Source of the DNA: an uncultured Clostridia bacterium
GTDB taxonomy: Bacteria; Bacillota; Clostridia; Christensenellales; Borkfalkiaceae
Reading direction: 5' to 3'
DNA length: 5,818 bases
Assembly: GCA_900548845.1 (NCBI GenBank)
Contig: URMI01000083.1
Span: forward strand, 1 to 5,818
Positions 1-5,789 of the stretch are shown here, in pieces (the stretch's first letter is position 1; each line of letters opens with the position of its first letter). The translations under genes and the position numbers were made by a program. The notes under the pieces are model-generated. The model made no database searches and was not told the DNA's origin. It was given only the letters and a program-made list of their open reading frames with translations.

Positions 1-766
1 CAAAGCCGTCGACAAGCGTATCGAAGCCCGTGTCGCGCCCCATCTCCCCCGCGCCCACGTTGTAGACGTTGTTCCAGAACCCTTCGATCTCCCCCTTGCT
101 CTCGCGGAGGAAGATGTGGGCAAACAGCCGCGCCGTATCGCGCGCGCTCACCCATTCGAGGGGGGAATTGAGCACGATGTGGAACATGAGGGGATCGCTC
201 ATGTTGTTTTCGAGCATTTTATCGTGCAGCATGGCGCCCTCGCGCAGGATGACGAACTTTTCAAGGCCCGCGTCGAGGACGTAGCGCTCCGCCTTGAGCT
301 TGTGCAGCTCGTAGGCTTCGAAGGGGCTGGGCAGGAGCGGATCGCCCACCCTGCCGAAGGGGTGCGCCATCGTGCGGTTTCCGTAGACCGCCACCGAGGA
401 GATGTGGATGAAGGCGGGCTGAGGGGAACAGGCGCGCACGGCATCCGTCATCGCCGCCGTGCCGCCGAAGTTGACGCGGTGCGAGAGCGACGGGGAATGA
501 TCGGACACGGGCGGGATGACCCCAGCCATGTGCAAAACGTACTCGGCGCCCGCAACGAGGCGGTCGCAGTCCTCCCGCCGCGTCACGTCGCCGCGGACGA
601 TCTCGACGCGCGCCCCGTACTCCCGTTTGAGACGGCGGGCGAATTCGTCGTTCTTTTTCTTCGGGGTGAGCAGCACGCGCACGCACGCGCCCACGGGAAG
701 GGCGAGCACCGCCTTGAGCGCTTCCCTGCCCATATCTCCGCTCACGCCCGTCATGGCGATCTTCAT
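1..766 (-). CDS. NAD-dependent epimerase/dehydratase (extended SDR), C-terminus cut by window edge
   Basis: Reading from an ATG at 766-764 gives 255 codons without a stop before the window edge, so the C-terminus is missing. AGGAGG lies about 5 nt upstream of the start. The protein opens with a Rossmann nucleotide-binding motif TGVSGDMG (residues 6-13, the TGxxGxxG form of extended SDRs), followed by GD at 59-60 (expected near the adenine), HMAG at 79-82, HISSVAVYG at 121-129 supplying the catalytic serine, and the YxxxK catalytic pair in YELHK (Y152, K156). These support an NAD(P)-dependent epimerase, dehydratase or reductase acting on a sugar nucleotide or similar substrate. The exact substrate cannot be read from this fragment. 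The gene follows tex in the same direction after a 313-bp repeat-bearing gap. I see no convincing promoter of its own and no clear tex terminator, so read-through from tex is possible. Confidence 0.9.
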   Translation of the reverse strand, partial: MKIAMTGVSGDMGREALKAVLALPVGACVRVLLTPKKKNDEFARRLKREYGARVEIVRGDVTRREDCDRLVAGAEYVLHMAGVIPPVSDHSPSLSHRVNFGGTAAMTDAVRACSPQPAFIHISSVAVYGNRTMAHPFGRVGDPLLPSPFEAYELHKLKAERYVLDAGLEKFVILREGAMLHDKMLENNMSDPLMFHIVLNSPLEWVSARDTARLFAHIFLRESKGEIEGFWNNVYNVGAGEMGRDTGFDTLVDGF

Positions 767-802
767 TTGTGACCTCCTGAGTATTTCAAAATCTCCGCCC
801 GA

Positions 803-884
803 CTCCGCACAGCAGATGCGAGCGAGACAAGGAGAGCGCGGCTTTGCCGACAGGAGTTTACAGGGCTCCCGCAAAAGTCGCACC
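803..884. repeat. Intergenic direct repeat, copy B
   Basis: This is the copy nearer the epimerase gene. Its first 36 bp (803-838) match 938-973 with a single difference (G824 versus A959). The rest (839-884) aligns only loosely with 974-1021: both have a GGAG-TTAC-like centre and end in an AAAGT motif. It lies about 40 bp upstream of the epimerase start. No protein-coding sense is apparent. It looks like a member of an interspersed non-coding repeat family, though copy number in the genome is unknown. Confidence 0.75.
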
Positions 885-937
885 GCTCGTCTTAGAACCG
901 AGCAAGACAAGGCAAAACGATTTCCGACTTCGGCATC

Positions 938-1021
938 CTCCGCACAGCAGATGCGAGCAAGACAAGGAGAGCGAGGAAAACTTGAGGGAGCTTACTAAAA
1001 CGTAAGTGACCGAAAGTTGCC
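938..1021. repeat. Intergenic direct repeat, copy A, with internal hairpin
   Basis: This copy is offset exactly 135 bp from copy B and starts with the same 36-bp block (938-973). Its divergent half contains a small inverted repeat, CTTAC at 991-995 and GTAAG at 1002-1006, with a 6-nt loop. Shorter echoes of the core occur nearby: GAGCAAGACAAGG at 900-912 (compare 955-967) and AGCAGATGCGA at 1044-1054. The arrangement fills most of the gap between tex and the epimerase gene. Confidence 0.75.
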
Positions 1022-1079
1022 GCAGCTCGACAAAGTATTGCGAAGCAGATGCGAAGCGCGCGCGGAATATCGCAAACGT

Positions 1080-3245
1080 TTACCTCGGGCGTTTCATCGT
1101 CAGAGAGATCCGCCCCTTCCTCTCATCCACTTCCTTGACCCAGACGGTGACGACATCCCCCACCGAAAGCACTTCGGAAGGGTGCCTGATAAAGCGGTCG
1201 GAAATTTCGGAGATGTGCACGAGCCCGTCCTGATGCACGCCGATATCGACGAACGCGCCGAAATCGATGACGTTGCGCACAGTGCCCTTGAGCTCCATGC
1301 CGGGCTTTAAGTCCTTGATCTCCATGACGTCGGTGCGCAGAACGGGCGCGGGGAGCTCGTCGCGGGGGTCGCGGCCGGGGCGTTTGAGCTCGGCGCACAC
1401 ATCAAAGAGGGTGGGAAGGCCCACGCCGCACGCCTGAGCCGCCTTCTCCTCGCCGTAGCCGTGCAGCCGCTCCATGAGATGCCCCAGGTTGCCGCGGCGC
1501 ACGTCCTCTTCGGTATAGCCGCACAGGGACAGCAGCTTTTGCGCGGCGGCGTACGATTCGGGGTGCACGGCGGTGTTGTCGAGCACTTCCTCGCTTTCGG
1601 GCACGCGCAGAAAGCCTGCGCACTGTTCGAACGCCTTGGCGCCGAGCTTGGGCACTTTCAAAATTTGTTTGCGCGAAGTGAACCTGCCGTTCTCCTCGCG
1701 GTACTTGACGACGTTGGCGGCAACGCCCGCATTCAGCCCCGAAACGCGCGCCAGAAGGGGCGCGGAAGCCGTGTTGACATCGACGCCGACGGCGTTCACG
1801 CAGTCCTCGACGACGCCGTCGAGCGCTTCGGAGAGCCGCTTTTCGGGCATATCGTGCTGATACTGCCCCACGCCGATGGACTTGGGGTCGATCTTGACGA
1901 GCTCCGCCAAAGGATCCTGCAGCCGCCGCGCAATGGAGACGGCGGAACGCAGGTTGACGTCGTATTCGGGGAACTCCGCCGCCGCCAGCTTGGACGCGGA
2001 ATAGACGGAAGCGCCCGCCTCGTTGACGATGGCATAAGAAACGCCCGCCCCCTTGCCGAGGGATGCGATGAGCTCCACCGTCATCTGCTCGGTCTCGCGG
2101 CTCGCGGTGCCGTTGCCGATGGCGATGTGCCTGACCTTGTGCTTTTTGATGAGCGCGGAGAGCGTTCTGATCGCCTCCGCCTTCTGCCGTTCGCCGTGGG
2201 TGGGATAGACGACCGCCGTATCGAGCACCTTGCCCGTGCCGTCGACGACCGCCACCTTGCAGCCCATGCGGTAACCGGGGTCGAGCCCCATCGTGACGAA
2301 CCCCTTGACGGGCGGCTGCATCAGGAGCGGGCGCAGATTGAGCGCAAACTGCCCGATGGCGCCTTCCGAAGCCGTCTCGGTGAGGGCGGCGCGCACCTCG
2401 CGCTCCAAAGAGGGCTCGATGAGGCGGTCAAACGCGTCCTCGGCGGCGGCTTTTACAAAGGCGGTCGAAGCGCAGGCGGGCTTTTTGACGACGCGGCGGA
2501 AGATGAGCTCCAGGGCGTTGTCGCGCGGGACGTCCACCCACACTTTGAGGACGCCCTCCTTTTCGCCGCGGTTCAAGGCAAGCACGCGGTGCGAAGGGAT
2601 GCTCTTGACCGCGCAGGTGAACTTGTAGTAGTTGCGGTAGACGGTATCTTCGGGGTCCTTCTTCGCCGCCTCCGAGCAGACATCGCCGCACTTCATGGCG
2701 TAGTCGCGAAGCGCCCCGCGCACGGCGGCGTCGTCGGAAATGTTTTCGGCGATGATATCCCCCGCGCCCGCAAGCGCTTCTTCCACCGAAGAGACGCCCT
2801 TTTCTTCGTCGATGTACTCCTTTGCCGCCTCTTCGGGAACGGGGCAATCCTTCTCCTGCGCAAAGAGAAGAAGGGCGAGCGGCTCCAAGCCCTTTTCGCG
2901 GGCGATGGTCGCGCGGGTGCGCCGCTTCTGCTTGAAGGGGCGGTACTCGTCCTCGACGGCGGCAAGCGTTTCCGCGCTCTCGATGCGGGCGCGGAGCTCT
3001 TCCGTGAGCTTGCCCTGCGCCTCAATGGAAGAGAGCACTTCCTGCTTCCGCTCTTCGAGATTGCGAAGATATTGCAGGCGGTCTGCAAGGGTGCGGATGG
3101 TCTGATCGTCCATCGTGCCGTGCATCTCCTTGCGGTAGCGGGCGATGAAGGGCACCGTGTTGCCCTCGTCGAGGAGGGTGACGACGTTTGAGACGTGTTC
3201 CTCTTTTTTATCGAGCTCTTTTGCGAGCGTCTTGATGATATCCAT
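1080..3245 (-). CDS. tex: Tex-family RNA-binding transcription accessory protein
   Basis: The protein is 721 residues, the usual length for Tex (about 720 in Bacillus, slightly longer in proteobacteria), and appears intact. The N-terminal region (about 1-200) carries the conserved TVPFIARYRKE (30-40) and YRPFKQKRRTRA (101-112). A YqgF/RuvC-like domain starts at about 315 with MGLDPGYRMG (319-328) and includes GNGTASRE (377-384). Helix-hairpin-helix motifs follow at about 455-550, including SIGVGQYQHD (456-465) and a second at about 501-525. A C-terminal S1 RNA-binding domain spans about 649-718 (GTVRNVIDFGAFVDIGVHQDG region). Tex binds nucleic acid in the cytoplasm; it is linked to transcription and stress or toxin-gene regulation in several bacteria, but its biochemical role is incompletely defined. 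The start is set by GGAG 6 nt upstream of ATG. A promoter at 3288-3316 indicates independent transcription. Confidence 0.97.
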   Translation of the reverse strand: MDIIKTLAKELDKKEEHVSNVVTLLDEGNTVPFIARYRKEMHGTMDDQTIRTLADRLQYLRNLEERKQEVLSSIEAQGKLTEELRARIESAETLAAVEDEYRPFKQKRRTRATIAREKGLEPLALLLFAQEKDCPVPEEAAKEYIDEEKGVSSVEEALAGAGDIIAENISDDAAVRGALRDYAMKCGDVCSEAAKKDPEDTVYRNYYKFTCAVKSIPSHRVLALNRGEKEGVLKVWVDVPRDNALELIFRRVVKKPACASTAFVKAAAEDAFDRLIEPSLEREVRAALTETASEGAIGQFALNLRPLLMQPPVKGFVTMGLDPGYRMGCKVAVVDGTGKVLDTAVVYPTHGERQKAEAIRTLSALIKKHKVRHIAIGNGTASRETEQMTVELIASLGKGAGVSYAIVNEAGASVYSASKLAAAEFPEYDVNLRSAVSIARRLQDPLAELVKIDPKSIGVGQYQHDMPEKRLSEALDGVVEDCVNAVGVDVNTASAPLLARVSGLNAGVAANVVKYREENGRFTSRKQILKVPKLGAKAFEQCAGFLRVPESEEVLDNTAVHPESYAAAQKLLSLCGYTEEDVRRGNLGHLMERLHGYGEEKAAQACGVGLPTLFDVCAELKRPGRDPRDELPAPVLRTDVMEIKDLKPGMELKGTVRNVIDFGAFVDIGVHQDGLVHISEISDRFIRHPSEVLSVGDVVTVWVKEVDERKGRISLTMKRPR

Positions 3246-3275
3246 TTTGTTCTCCGTTGCCCTTCCGGGCGAAAG

Positions 3276-3298
3276 TGTGATACGCTTATTCTATCACA
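3276..3298. promoter_or_regulatory. Possible operator: inverted repeat over the tex -10 and start site
   Basis: A perfect 7-bp inverted repeat, TGTGATA at 3276-3282 and TATCACA at 3292-3298, with a 9-nt spacer, covers the tex -10 box and predicted start site. The position is where a repressor would block initiation. The binding protein is unknown, and a chance palindrome in a short promoter is possible. Confidence 0.4.
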
Positions 3299-3316
3299 AC
3301 GCGCGCAAATTGACAA
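3288..3316 (-). promoter_or_regulatory. SigA-type promoter of tex
   Basis: On the minus strand TTGTCA (3316-3311) is separated by 17 nt from TAGAAT (3293-3288), close to the SigA consensus at ideal spacing. Transcription would start near 3281, giving a leader of roughly 36 nt before the tex ATG. It lies just downstream of the terminator of the preceding gene, so tex is likely its own unit. Confidence 0.75.
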
Positions 3317-3332
3317 GCGCCGGGAGGCAGAC

Positions 3333-3363
3333 AAAAAAATTTAGGAGGGGCAGATGCCCCTCC
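3333..3363 (-). terminator. Intrinsic terminator of the hemolysin III family gene
   Basis: A 9-bp GC-rich inverted repeat (3344-3352 with 3355-3363, GGAGGGGCA against TGCCCCTCC) is followed on the minus strand by TAAA and a run of seven T (3339-3333). It begins 20 nt after the TGA stop at 3386-3384. The two central bases imply that the innermost pairs open to form the loop. Confidence 0.85.
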
Positions 3364-3383
3364 CTTACGGAGAATACGCCCCT

Positions 3384-4076
3384 TCAAAGGAGCAGGAGAA
3401 GAATGCTCGCAAATTGCAGGGCGGTGCCCAAGATATCGAAGAGGTGCCACACCGAATGGAACCACTTCACTTTGCGCCCGAGCGCGAAGAAGACGATACC
3501 GCCCGTGTAGGCGATGCCGCCGCCAAGGAGCAGCCATAAAGAGAGCGGAGAGATCGCCTCCATGATGGGCGGGAACACGAAAATGGCGAGCCAGCCCATC
3601 GTAAAATACAGCGCCATCGAGACGCCCTTGACGACCTTGTTGTTCATGGCGACGGCGTTCATCGCAATGCCGACGAGGGCGCACAGCCACTCGACGATGA
3701 GCACCCAAAGCCCGAGCGAAGTGCCGTGGAGCGCGATCATGCAGTAGGGCGTATAAGTGCCCGCGATGAGAAGATAGATGGTGCAGTGATCGAAGATACG
3801 GAAGACGCCCTTGGCGCGGCCGTCGGGCAGGGCGTGATAGAGCGCGCTCATCGTATAGAGGATGACGATGCTCGCCCCGAAGACGGAGACCGCCGCCATC
3901 GCCGAAGGGTCGGGATAGGCGAAAAAGAGCGTCACGCCCCACGCGATGAGCCCGAAGAGCGCCCCCGCGATGTGCGAAACGGCGTTGAAGATCTCCTCGC
4001 CCTTCGTATAAAAGGAACTGAAAAACCCCTTCTTCTGTACTCCCGCGCCGAGCGCGCCCGCTGCCGTCTGCTGCAT
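3384..4076 (-). CDS. trhA: Hemolysin III / PAQR family membrane protein (TrhA/YplQ type)
   Basis: The start chosen is the ATG at 4076-4074, preceded by AAAGGAGG at optimal distance, giving 230 residues. The reading frame extends upstream to 4181, but that extra stretch contains the promoter and has no site for initiation. About seven membrane segments are visible after a short basic N-terminus. Family motifs are all present: EEIFNAVSHIAGA (27-39), SxxxH in SALYH (S77, H81), DH at 96-97, GTYTP (106-110), and HSVWH near the C-terminus (H207, H211). These Ser, Asp and His positions form the predicted metal site shared with eukaryotic adiponectin/progestin receptors. Bacterial members are proposed to act in membrane-fluidity homeostasis; the haemolysin name comes from heterologous expression and should not be read as a toxin call. 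It is flanked by its own promoter and terminator. Confidence 0.93.
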   Translation of the reverse strand: MQQTAAGALGAGVQKKGFFSSFYTKGEEIFNAVSHIAGALFGLIAWGVTLFFAYPDPSAMAAVSVFGASIVILYTMSALYHALPDGRAKGVFRIFDHCTIYLLIAGTYTPYCMIALHGTSLGLWVLIVEWLCALVGIAMNAVAMNNKVVKGVSMALYFTMGWLAIFVFPPIMEAISPLSLWLLLGGGIAYTGGIVFFALGRKVKWFHSVWHLFDILGTALQFASILLLLL

Positions 4077-4139
4077 ATGAGCCTCCTTTTTGCGCCGCTC
4101 GTCTGTTGCAAAGAGGGCGCGCCTTTTTCTTTCGCTCTC

Positions 4140-4169
4140 AGTATATGCCCAAAAAAGCCCCGCTGTAAA
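4140..4169 (-). promoter_or_regulatory. Promoter of the hemolysin III family gene
   Basis: On the minus strand TTTACA (4169-4164), an 18-nt spacer, then TATACT (4145-4140). The predicted start near 4133 gives a leader of about 57 nt ending in the strong AAAGGAGG site. It lies downstream of the terminator of the previous operon, in keeping with a separate unit. Confidence 0.7.
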
Positions 4170-4246
4170 CCCATTCTTCACACGCCGCGCGCTACTCTTT
4201 TTTTGCCCCCTTCTATCTCGAAAACGGGGGCTCTACCGCGTAAAAA

Positions 4247-4273
4247 TGCCGCTCTACCCTGAGTAGAGCGGCA
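4247..4273 (-). terminator. Terminator of the lipoprotein / S-component operon
   Basis: A perfect 11-bp stem (4247-4257 with 4263-4273, TGCCGCTCTAC against GTAGAGCGGCA) encloses a 5-nt loop, followed on the minus strand by five T (4246-4242 region). There is no T tract on the other side in the plus direction, so it serves minus-strand transcription. It sits about 120 nt after the S-component stop, with the 21-bp tandem repeats in between. Confidence 0.8.
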
Positions 4274-4295
4274 AAAACGCTGTCGCATTTTGTGT

Positions 4296-4379
4296 GACAT
4301 CTGTCAAGTTTTATGCGACATTTGCTAAGTTTTGCTTGACATCCGAGAAGTTTTGCTTGTCATTTGTCAAGTTTTCCCT
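4296..4379. repeat. Four 21-bp tandem repeats
   Basis: Units begin at 4296, 4317, 4338 and 4359, with an exact 21-bp period. All four share G-CAT at the start and AAGTTTT at positions 11-17; the rest varies, with TTGC or TGTC in the middle and GCTT at the end of two units. Unit 1 includes the dyad TGACATCTGTCA. The array is AT-rich against a GC-rich background and lies in the 3' untranslated part of the operon, between the S-component stop and its terminator. Read on the plus strand it would encode a 7-residue periodic xKF peptide, but that frame is not a convincing gene. Confidence 0.85.
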
Positions 4380-4392
4380 CCGTTCCGCCCTT

Positions 4393-5022
4393 TTACAGCC
4401 TGACGCGCCGCAGAACTGCCATCAGCGGGCGGAAGAGCAGGAATACCGTCAGAAGAGCGCATGCGCACTGCATCGTCATCGTCGGAAGGGAGGCAAGAAA
4501 GTAGGCGAGCGCCGCTTCCTTCGTGTAGCCGTAGAAAAGGGGCGTCACCGCGTCGTCGAGCAACGTAAAGAGCGCCGTGAAAAGGACGGCGAGCGCCGTC
4601 AGAAGCAGCTGCGTTTTGAGATCGGCACGGCGGCGGAGCGCATTCCCCACCCCCCCGAAGCAGGCGGCAAAGAGCGGATAGTAGATCAAATAGAGAAGGA
4701 CGACGTTGGGGAAAAACCCGAAGAGAAGACAGCGCAGCAGGGAGAAGGCGACGGCGGAAAGCACCCCGCACCGCACGCCGAAGCGGTAGGAAAAGACGAG
4801 GAGGAGCACGGTGACGACTTCCACCCCCTTGACGAACCAGAGCGCGTACTGCGCGCCCAAAAGCAGCGCGGTGAACACGGCGACGACCGCCACATACCCC
4901 ACGCCCCGCAAAGCGCTTTGCTTTTTCTGCGCCGAAACATTCTTTTCGGGAACAGGCTTCTCTTCCCCCGCCCTTTCCCGCACGGACGCCTGCGCCCGCG
5001 CTCGATCTTCCCTGCGCTCCAT
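4393..5022 (-). CDS. ECF-transporter S-component-like integral membrane protein (predicted corrinoid uptake)
   Basis: A protein of 209 residues. The first 35 or so are highly charged and presumably cytoplasmic (rich in Arg, Glu and Lys). Six hydrophobic segments follow at roughly 41-62, 66-80, 84-104, 106-127, 138-160 and 172-197, and the chain ends in a basic tail. Size, segment number and the AVFTALLLGAQYAL stretch (48-61) resemble substrate-binding S components of energy-coupling factor transporters, which bind a vitamin or metal in the membrane and need a shared EcfA/EcfA'/EcfT module; no such module is in the window. The ATG overlaps the upstream TGA by one base (TGATG) with no strong ribosome binding site, so translation is probably coupled to the lipoprotein. 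The cobalamin riboswitch upstream suggests a corrinoid or precursor as substrate, which is inference. The family assignment rests on topology and context rather than a diagnostic motif. Confidence 0.75.
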   Translation of the reverse strand: MERREDRARAQASVRERAGEEKPVPEKNVSAQKKQSALRGVGYVAVVAVFTALLLGAQYALWFVKGVEVVTVLLLVFSYRFGVRCGVLSAVAFSLLRCLLFGFFPNVVLLYLIYYPLFAACFGGVGNALRRRADLKTQLLLTALAVLFTALFTLLDDAVTPLFYGYTKEAALAYFLASLPTMTMQCACALLTVFLLFRPLMAVLRRVRL

Positions 5023-5441
5023 CAGATGCCGAAATTCTCAAACGCCCAGATATAGAGGCAGCCTTCTTTGACGATGAGCGATTCTGCGCCCGAAACGGCG
5101 GAGCCCAGCACTTCGCCCTCATATTCGAAGGTGCCCCACTGCTCGTTGGCGCTTTCCTCATCGCTCGTGTAGAGCATCCAATAGCTCGACGGGGTCTGCT
5201 TGGTGCCGTTGAGCTCCACGACCATGCCGTCCGAGACGGTAAAGCTCAATTCGCCCGCCTCTTGCAGCTCTTCCATGACGGCAAGCAGCGTCTTGCCGCT
5301 ATGTTCCGCCGACGCTTGGATGACGACGGTGTTTTCATCTGCCGTGACGGGCGACTTTTTACAGCCCGCGAGCGCGACAAGCGAAAAGAGCGCGAGAACT
5401 GCCGAAACGAGGGAGACAAGGGAGACAACTTTCTTTTTCAT
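5022..5441 (-). CDS. Lipoprotein with DUF4430 (transcobalamin C-terminal-like) domain
   Basis: The start is the ATG at 5441-5439, with GAGG 5 nt upstream, giving 139 residues. An in-frame extension to 5621 exists but runs through the riboswitch terminator and is rejected. The N-terminus is a lipoprotein signal: MKKK, a hydrophobic core (5-25) and lipobox LAGC with the lipidated Cys at 27. The mature part of about 112 residues matches the DUF4430 pattern: GKTLLAVMEEL (49-59), SFTVSDGMVVELNGT (66-80), SSYWMLYTSDE (85-95) and a closing stretch ending YIWAFENFGI. This domain family is related to the C-terminal beta domain of transcobalamin and intrinsic factor, which contacts bound B12; other DUF4430 proteins have different roles. 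It is the first gene behind a cobalamin riboswitch and overlaps an S-component-like gene, suggesting a membrane-anchored corrinoid-capturing partner. The family call is confident; the ligand is inferred. Confidence 0.87.
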   Translation of the reverse strand: MKKKVVSLVSLVSAVLALFSLVALAGCKKSPVTADENTVVIQASAEHSGKTLLAVMEELQEAGELSFTVSDGMVVELNGTKQTPSSYWMLYTSDEESANEQWGTFEYEGEVLGSAVSGAESLIVKEGCLYIWAFENFGI

Positions 5442-5490
5442 AAAAACCTCTTTTGCCGCTTTGCAGCAGCATTTTATCGTGCGAGGCAGC

Positions 5491-5513
5491 AAAAAACGCG
5501 CCCCTCGGGCGCG
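5491..5513 (-). terminator. Riboswitch expression-platform terminator
   Basis: On the minus strand CGCGCCC (5513-5507), loop GAG and GGGCGCG (5503-5497) form a 7-bp all-GC stem, followed by six T (5496-5491). It lies about 50 nt downstream of the aptamer and 50 nt upstream of the lipoprotein start. This is where a ligand-bound B12 riboswitch would be expected to stop transcription. Confidence 0.85.
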
Positions 5514-5520
5514 CCAAAAG

Positions 5521-5565
5521 AACGCACGGCTCTTTTTCTCCTGCTGCCCGAGATCGCCGCGCGTT
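5521..5565 (-). promoter_or_regulatory. Expression-platform hairpin between aptamer and terminator
   Basis: AACGCGCGGC (5565-5556) can pair over 10 bp, with one G-U, with GCCGTGCGTT (5530-5521). The large loop contains CTCGGGCAGCAGG. It starts immediately after the P1 stem, the position of the regulatory hairpin whose loop contacts the aptamer in cobalamin riboswitches. Within the loop, CGGGCAG could instead pair with CTGCCCCG of the aptamer 3' end (one bulged C), and GGCAGCA (5548-5542) with TGCTGCC (5491-5485) beyond the terminator. I could not establish which pairing is the antiterminator. Confidence 0.5.
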
Positions 5566-5681
5566 CCGTCGGGGCAGGCGATCGGACTTTCACCGTAATG
5601 GCTGTTGCGGCGGATTTTCACCGCGCTTCCCCTGCTCTCTGCCTCTCCCGCGCCTTTCGCGCGGGCGGCAACTCCCGACGG
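5566..5681 (-). promoter_or_regulatory. Cobalamin (B12) riboswitch aptamer
   Basis: P1 closes with a perfect 8-bp stem (CCGTCGGG 5681-5674 with CCCGACGG 5573-5566). A peripheral P2-like hairpin follows (GCGCGGG at 5659-5665 with CCCGCGC at 5647-5653 on the plus strand, extended by GCC/GGC). The conserved core is GGGGAA at 5632-5627 and GGTGAAAATCC ending near 5612, with P3 (GCAGG 5635-5631 with CCTGC 5578-5574) and P4 (GCGG 5624-5621 with CCGC 5613-5610). ACGGTGAAAGTCCGA and GCCTGCC complete the B12-box side. The core matches the cobalamin riboswitch consensus. The P5/P6 side is very short, recalling the compact class II members. It should sense a cobalamin and control the lipoprotein and S-component operon through the terminator downstream. 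Whether adenosyl-, methyl- or hydroxocobalamin is preferred cannot be read with certainty. Confidence 0.88.
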
Positions 5682-5695
5682 ATATTTTTTTCTCT

Positions 5696-5724
5696 ATTGT
5701 AAGAGGTGCGCCGCTCCTTGTCAA
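5696..5724 (-). promoter_or_regulatory. Strong SigA-type promoter of the riboswitch operon
   Basis: On the minus strand a perfect TTGACA (5724-5719), a 17-nt spacer and TACAAT (5701-5696). The predicted start near 5689 is about 8 nt before riboswitch stem P1, so the whole aptamer is transcribed. The leader to the lipoprotein ATG is about 250 nt. Confidence 0.88.
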
Positions 5725-5789
5725 GCAAATGAAGGGCGTGGCGGCAAACGGACGGCAAACGGGCGCAGAGAAGGGCACAAAGACGGGCG

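Larger units (their letters stand above)
767..1079. other. Intergenic region between tex and the epimerase gene
   Basis: This 313-bp gene-free stretch holds the epimerase ribosome binding site (772-777), the two direct repeats at 803-884 and 938-1021, and shorter related fragments. I found no believable short gene, no tRNA, and no stem followed by a T tract on the minus strand that would end the tex transcript. The only hairpin of note is the 5-bp one within copy A. Confidence 0.6.

Noticed and set aside
116..772. Plus-strand open frame of 218 codons
   Set aside because: It is antisense to the epimerase gene, whose translation shows clear SDR motifs; the plus-strand product is His/Arg-rich and typical of a GC-rich shadow frame.
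803..1058. CRISPR-like array
   Set aside because: Only two full copies 135 bp apart with related, non-spacer-like sequence between them, no regular repeat-spacer pattern and no cas genes.
1461..3191. Plus-strand open frame of 576 codons
   Set aside because: It lies entirely opposite tex, which is full length with recognisable domains. Long antisense frames are expected at this GC content, and the product has no recognisable family features.
4077..4181. N-terminal extension of the hemolysin III family protein by 35 residues
   Set aside because: The extension overlaps the likely -10 element, lacks a ribosome binding site and does not resemble the family. The internal ATG at 4076 has an excellent AAAGGAGG.
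4205..4231. GCCCCC/GGGGGC hairpin upstream of the hemolysin III promoter
   Set aside because: Only 6 bp around a 15-nt loop with no T tract in a useful direction; probably incidental.
4294..5055. Plus-strand frame starting GTG with a periodic KF peptide
   Set aside because: Its first part only translates the 21-bp repeats and the remainder is antisense to the S-component gene. No convincing ribosome binding site is present.
5442..5621. N-terminal extension of the DUF4430 lipoprotein by 60 residues
   Set aside because: It would translate through the riboswitch and its terminator and would bury the lipoprotein signal peptide. The ATG at 5441 gives a normal lipoprotein start.
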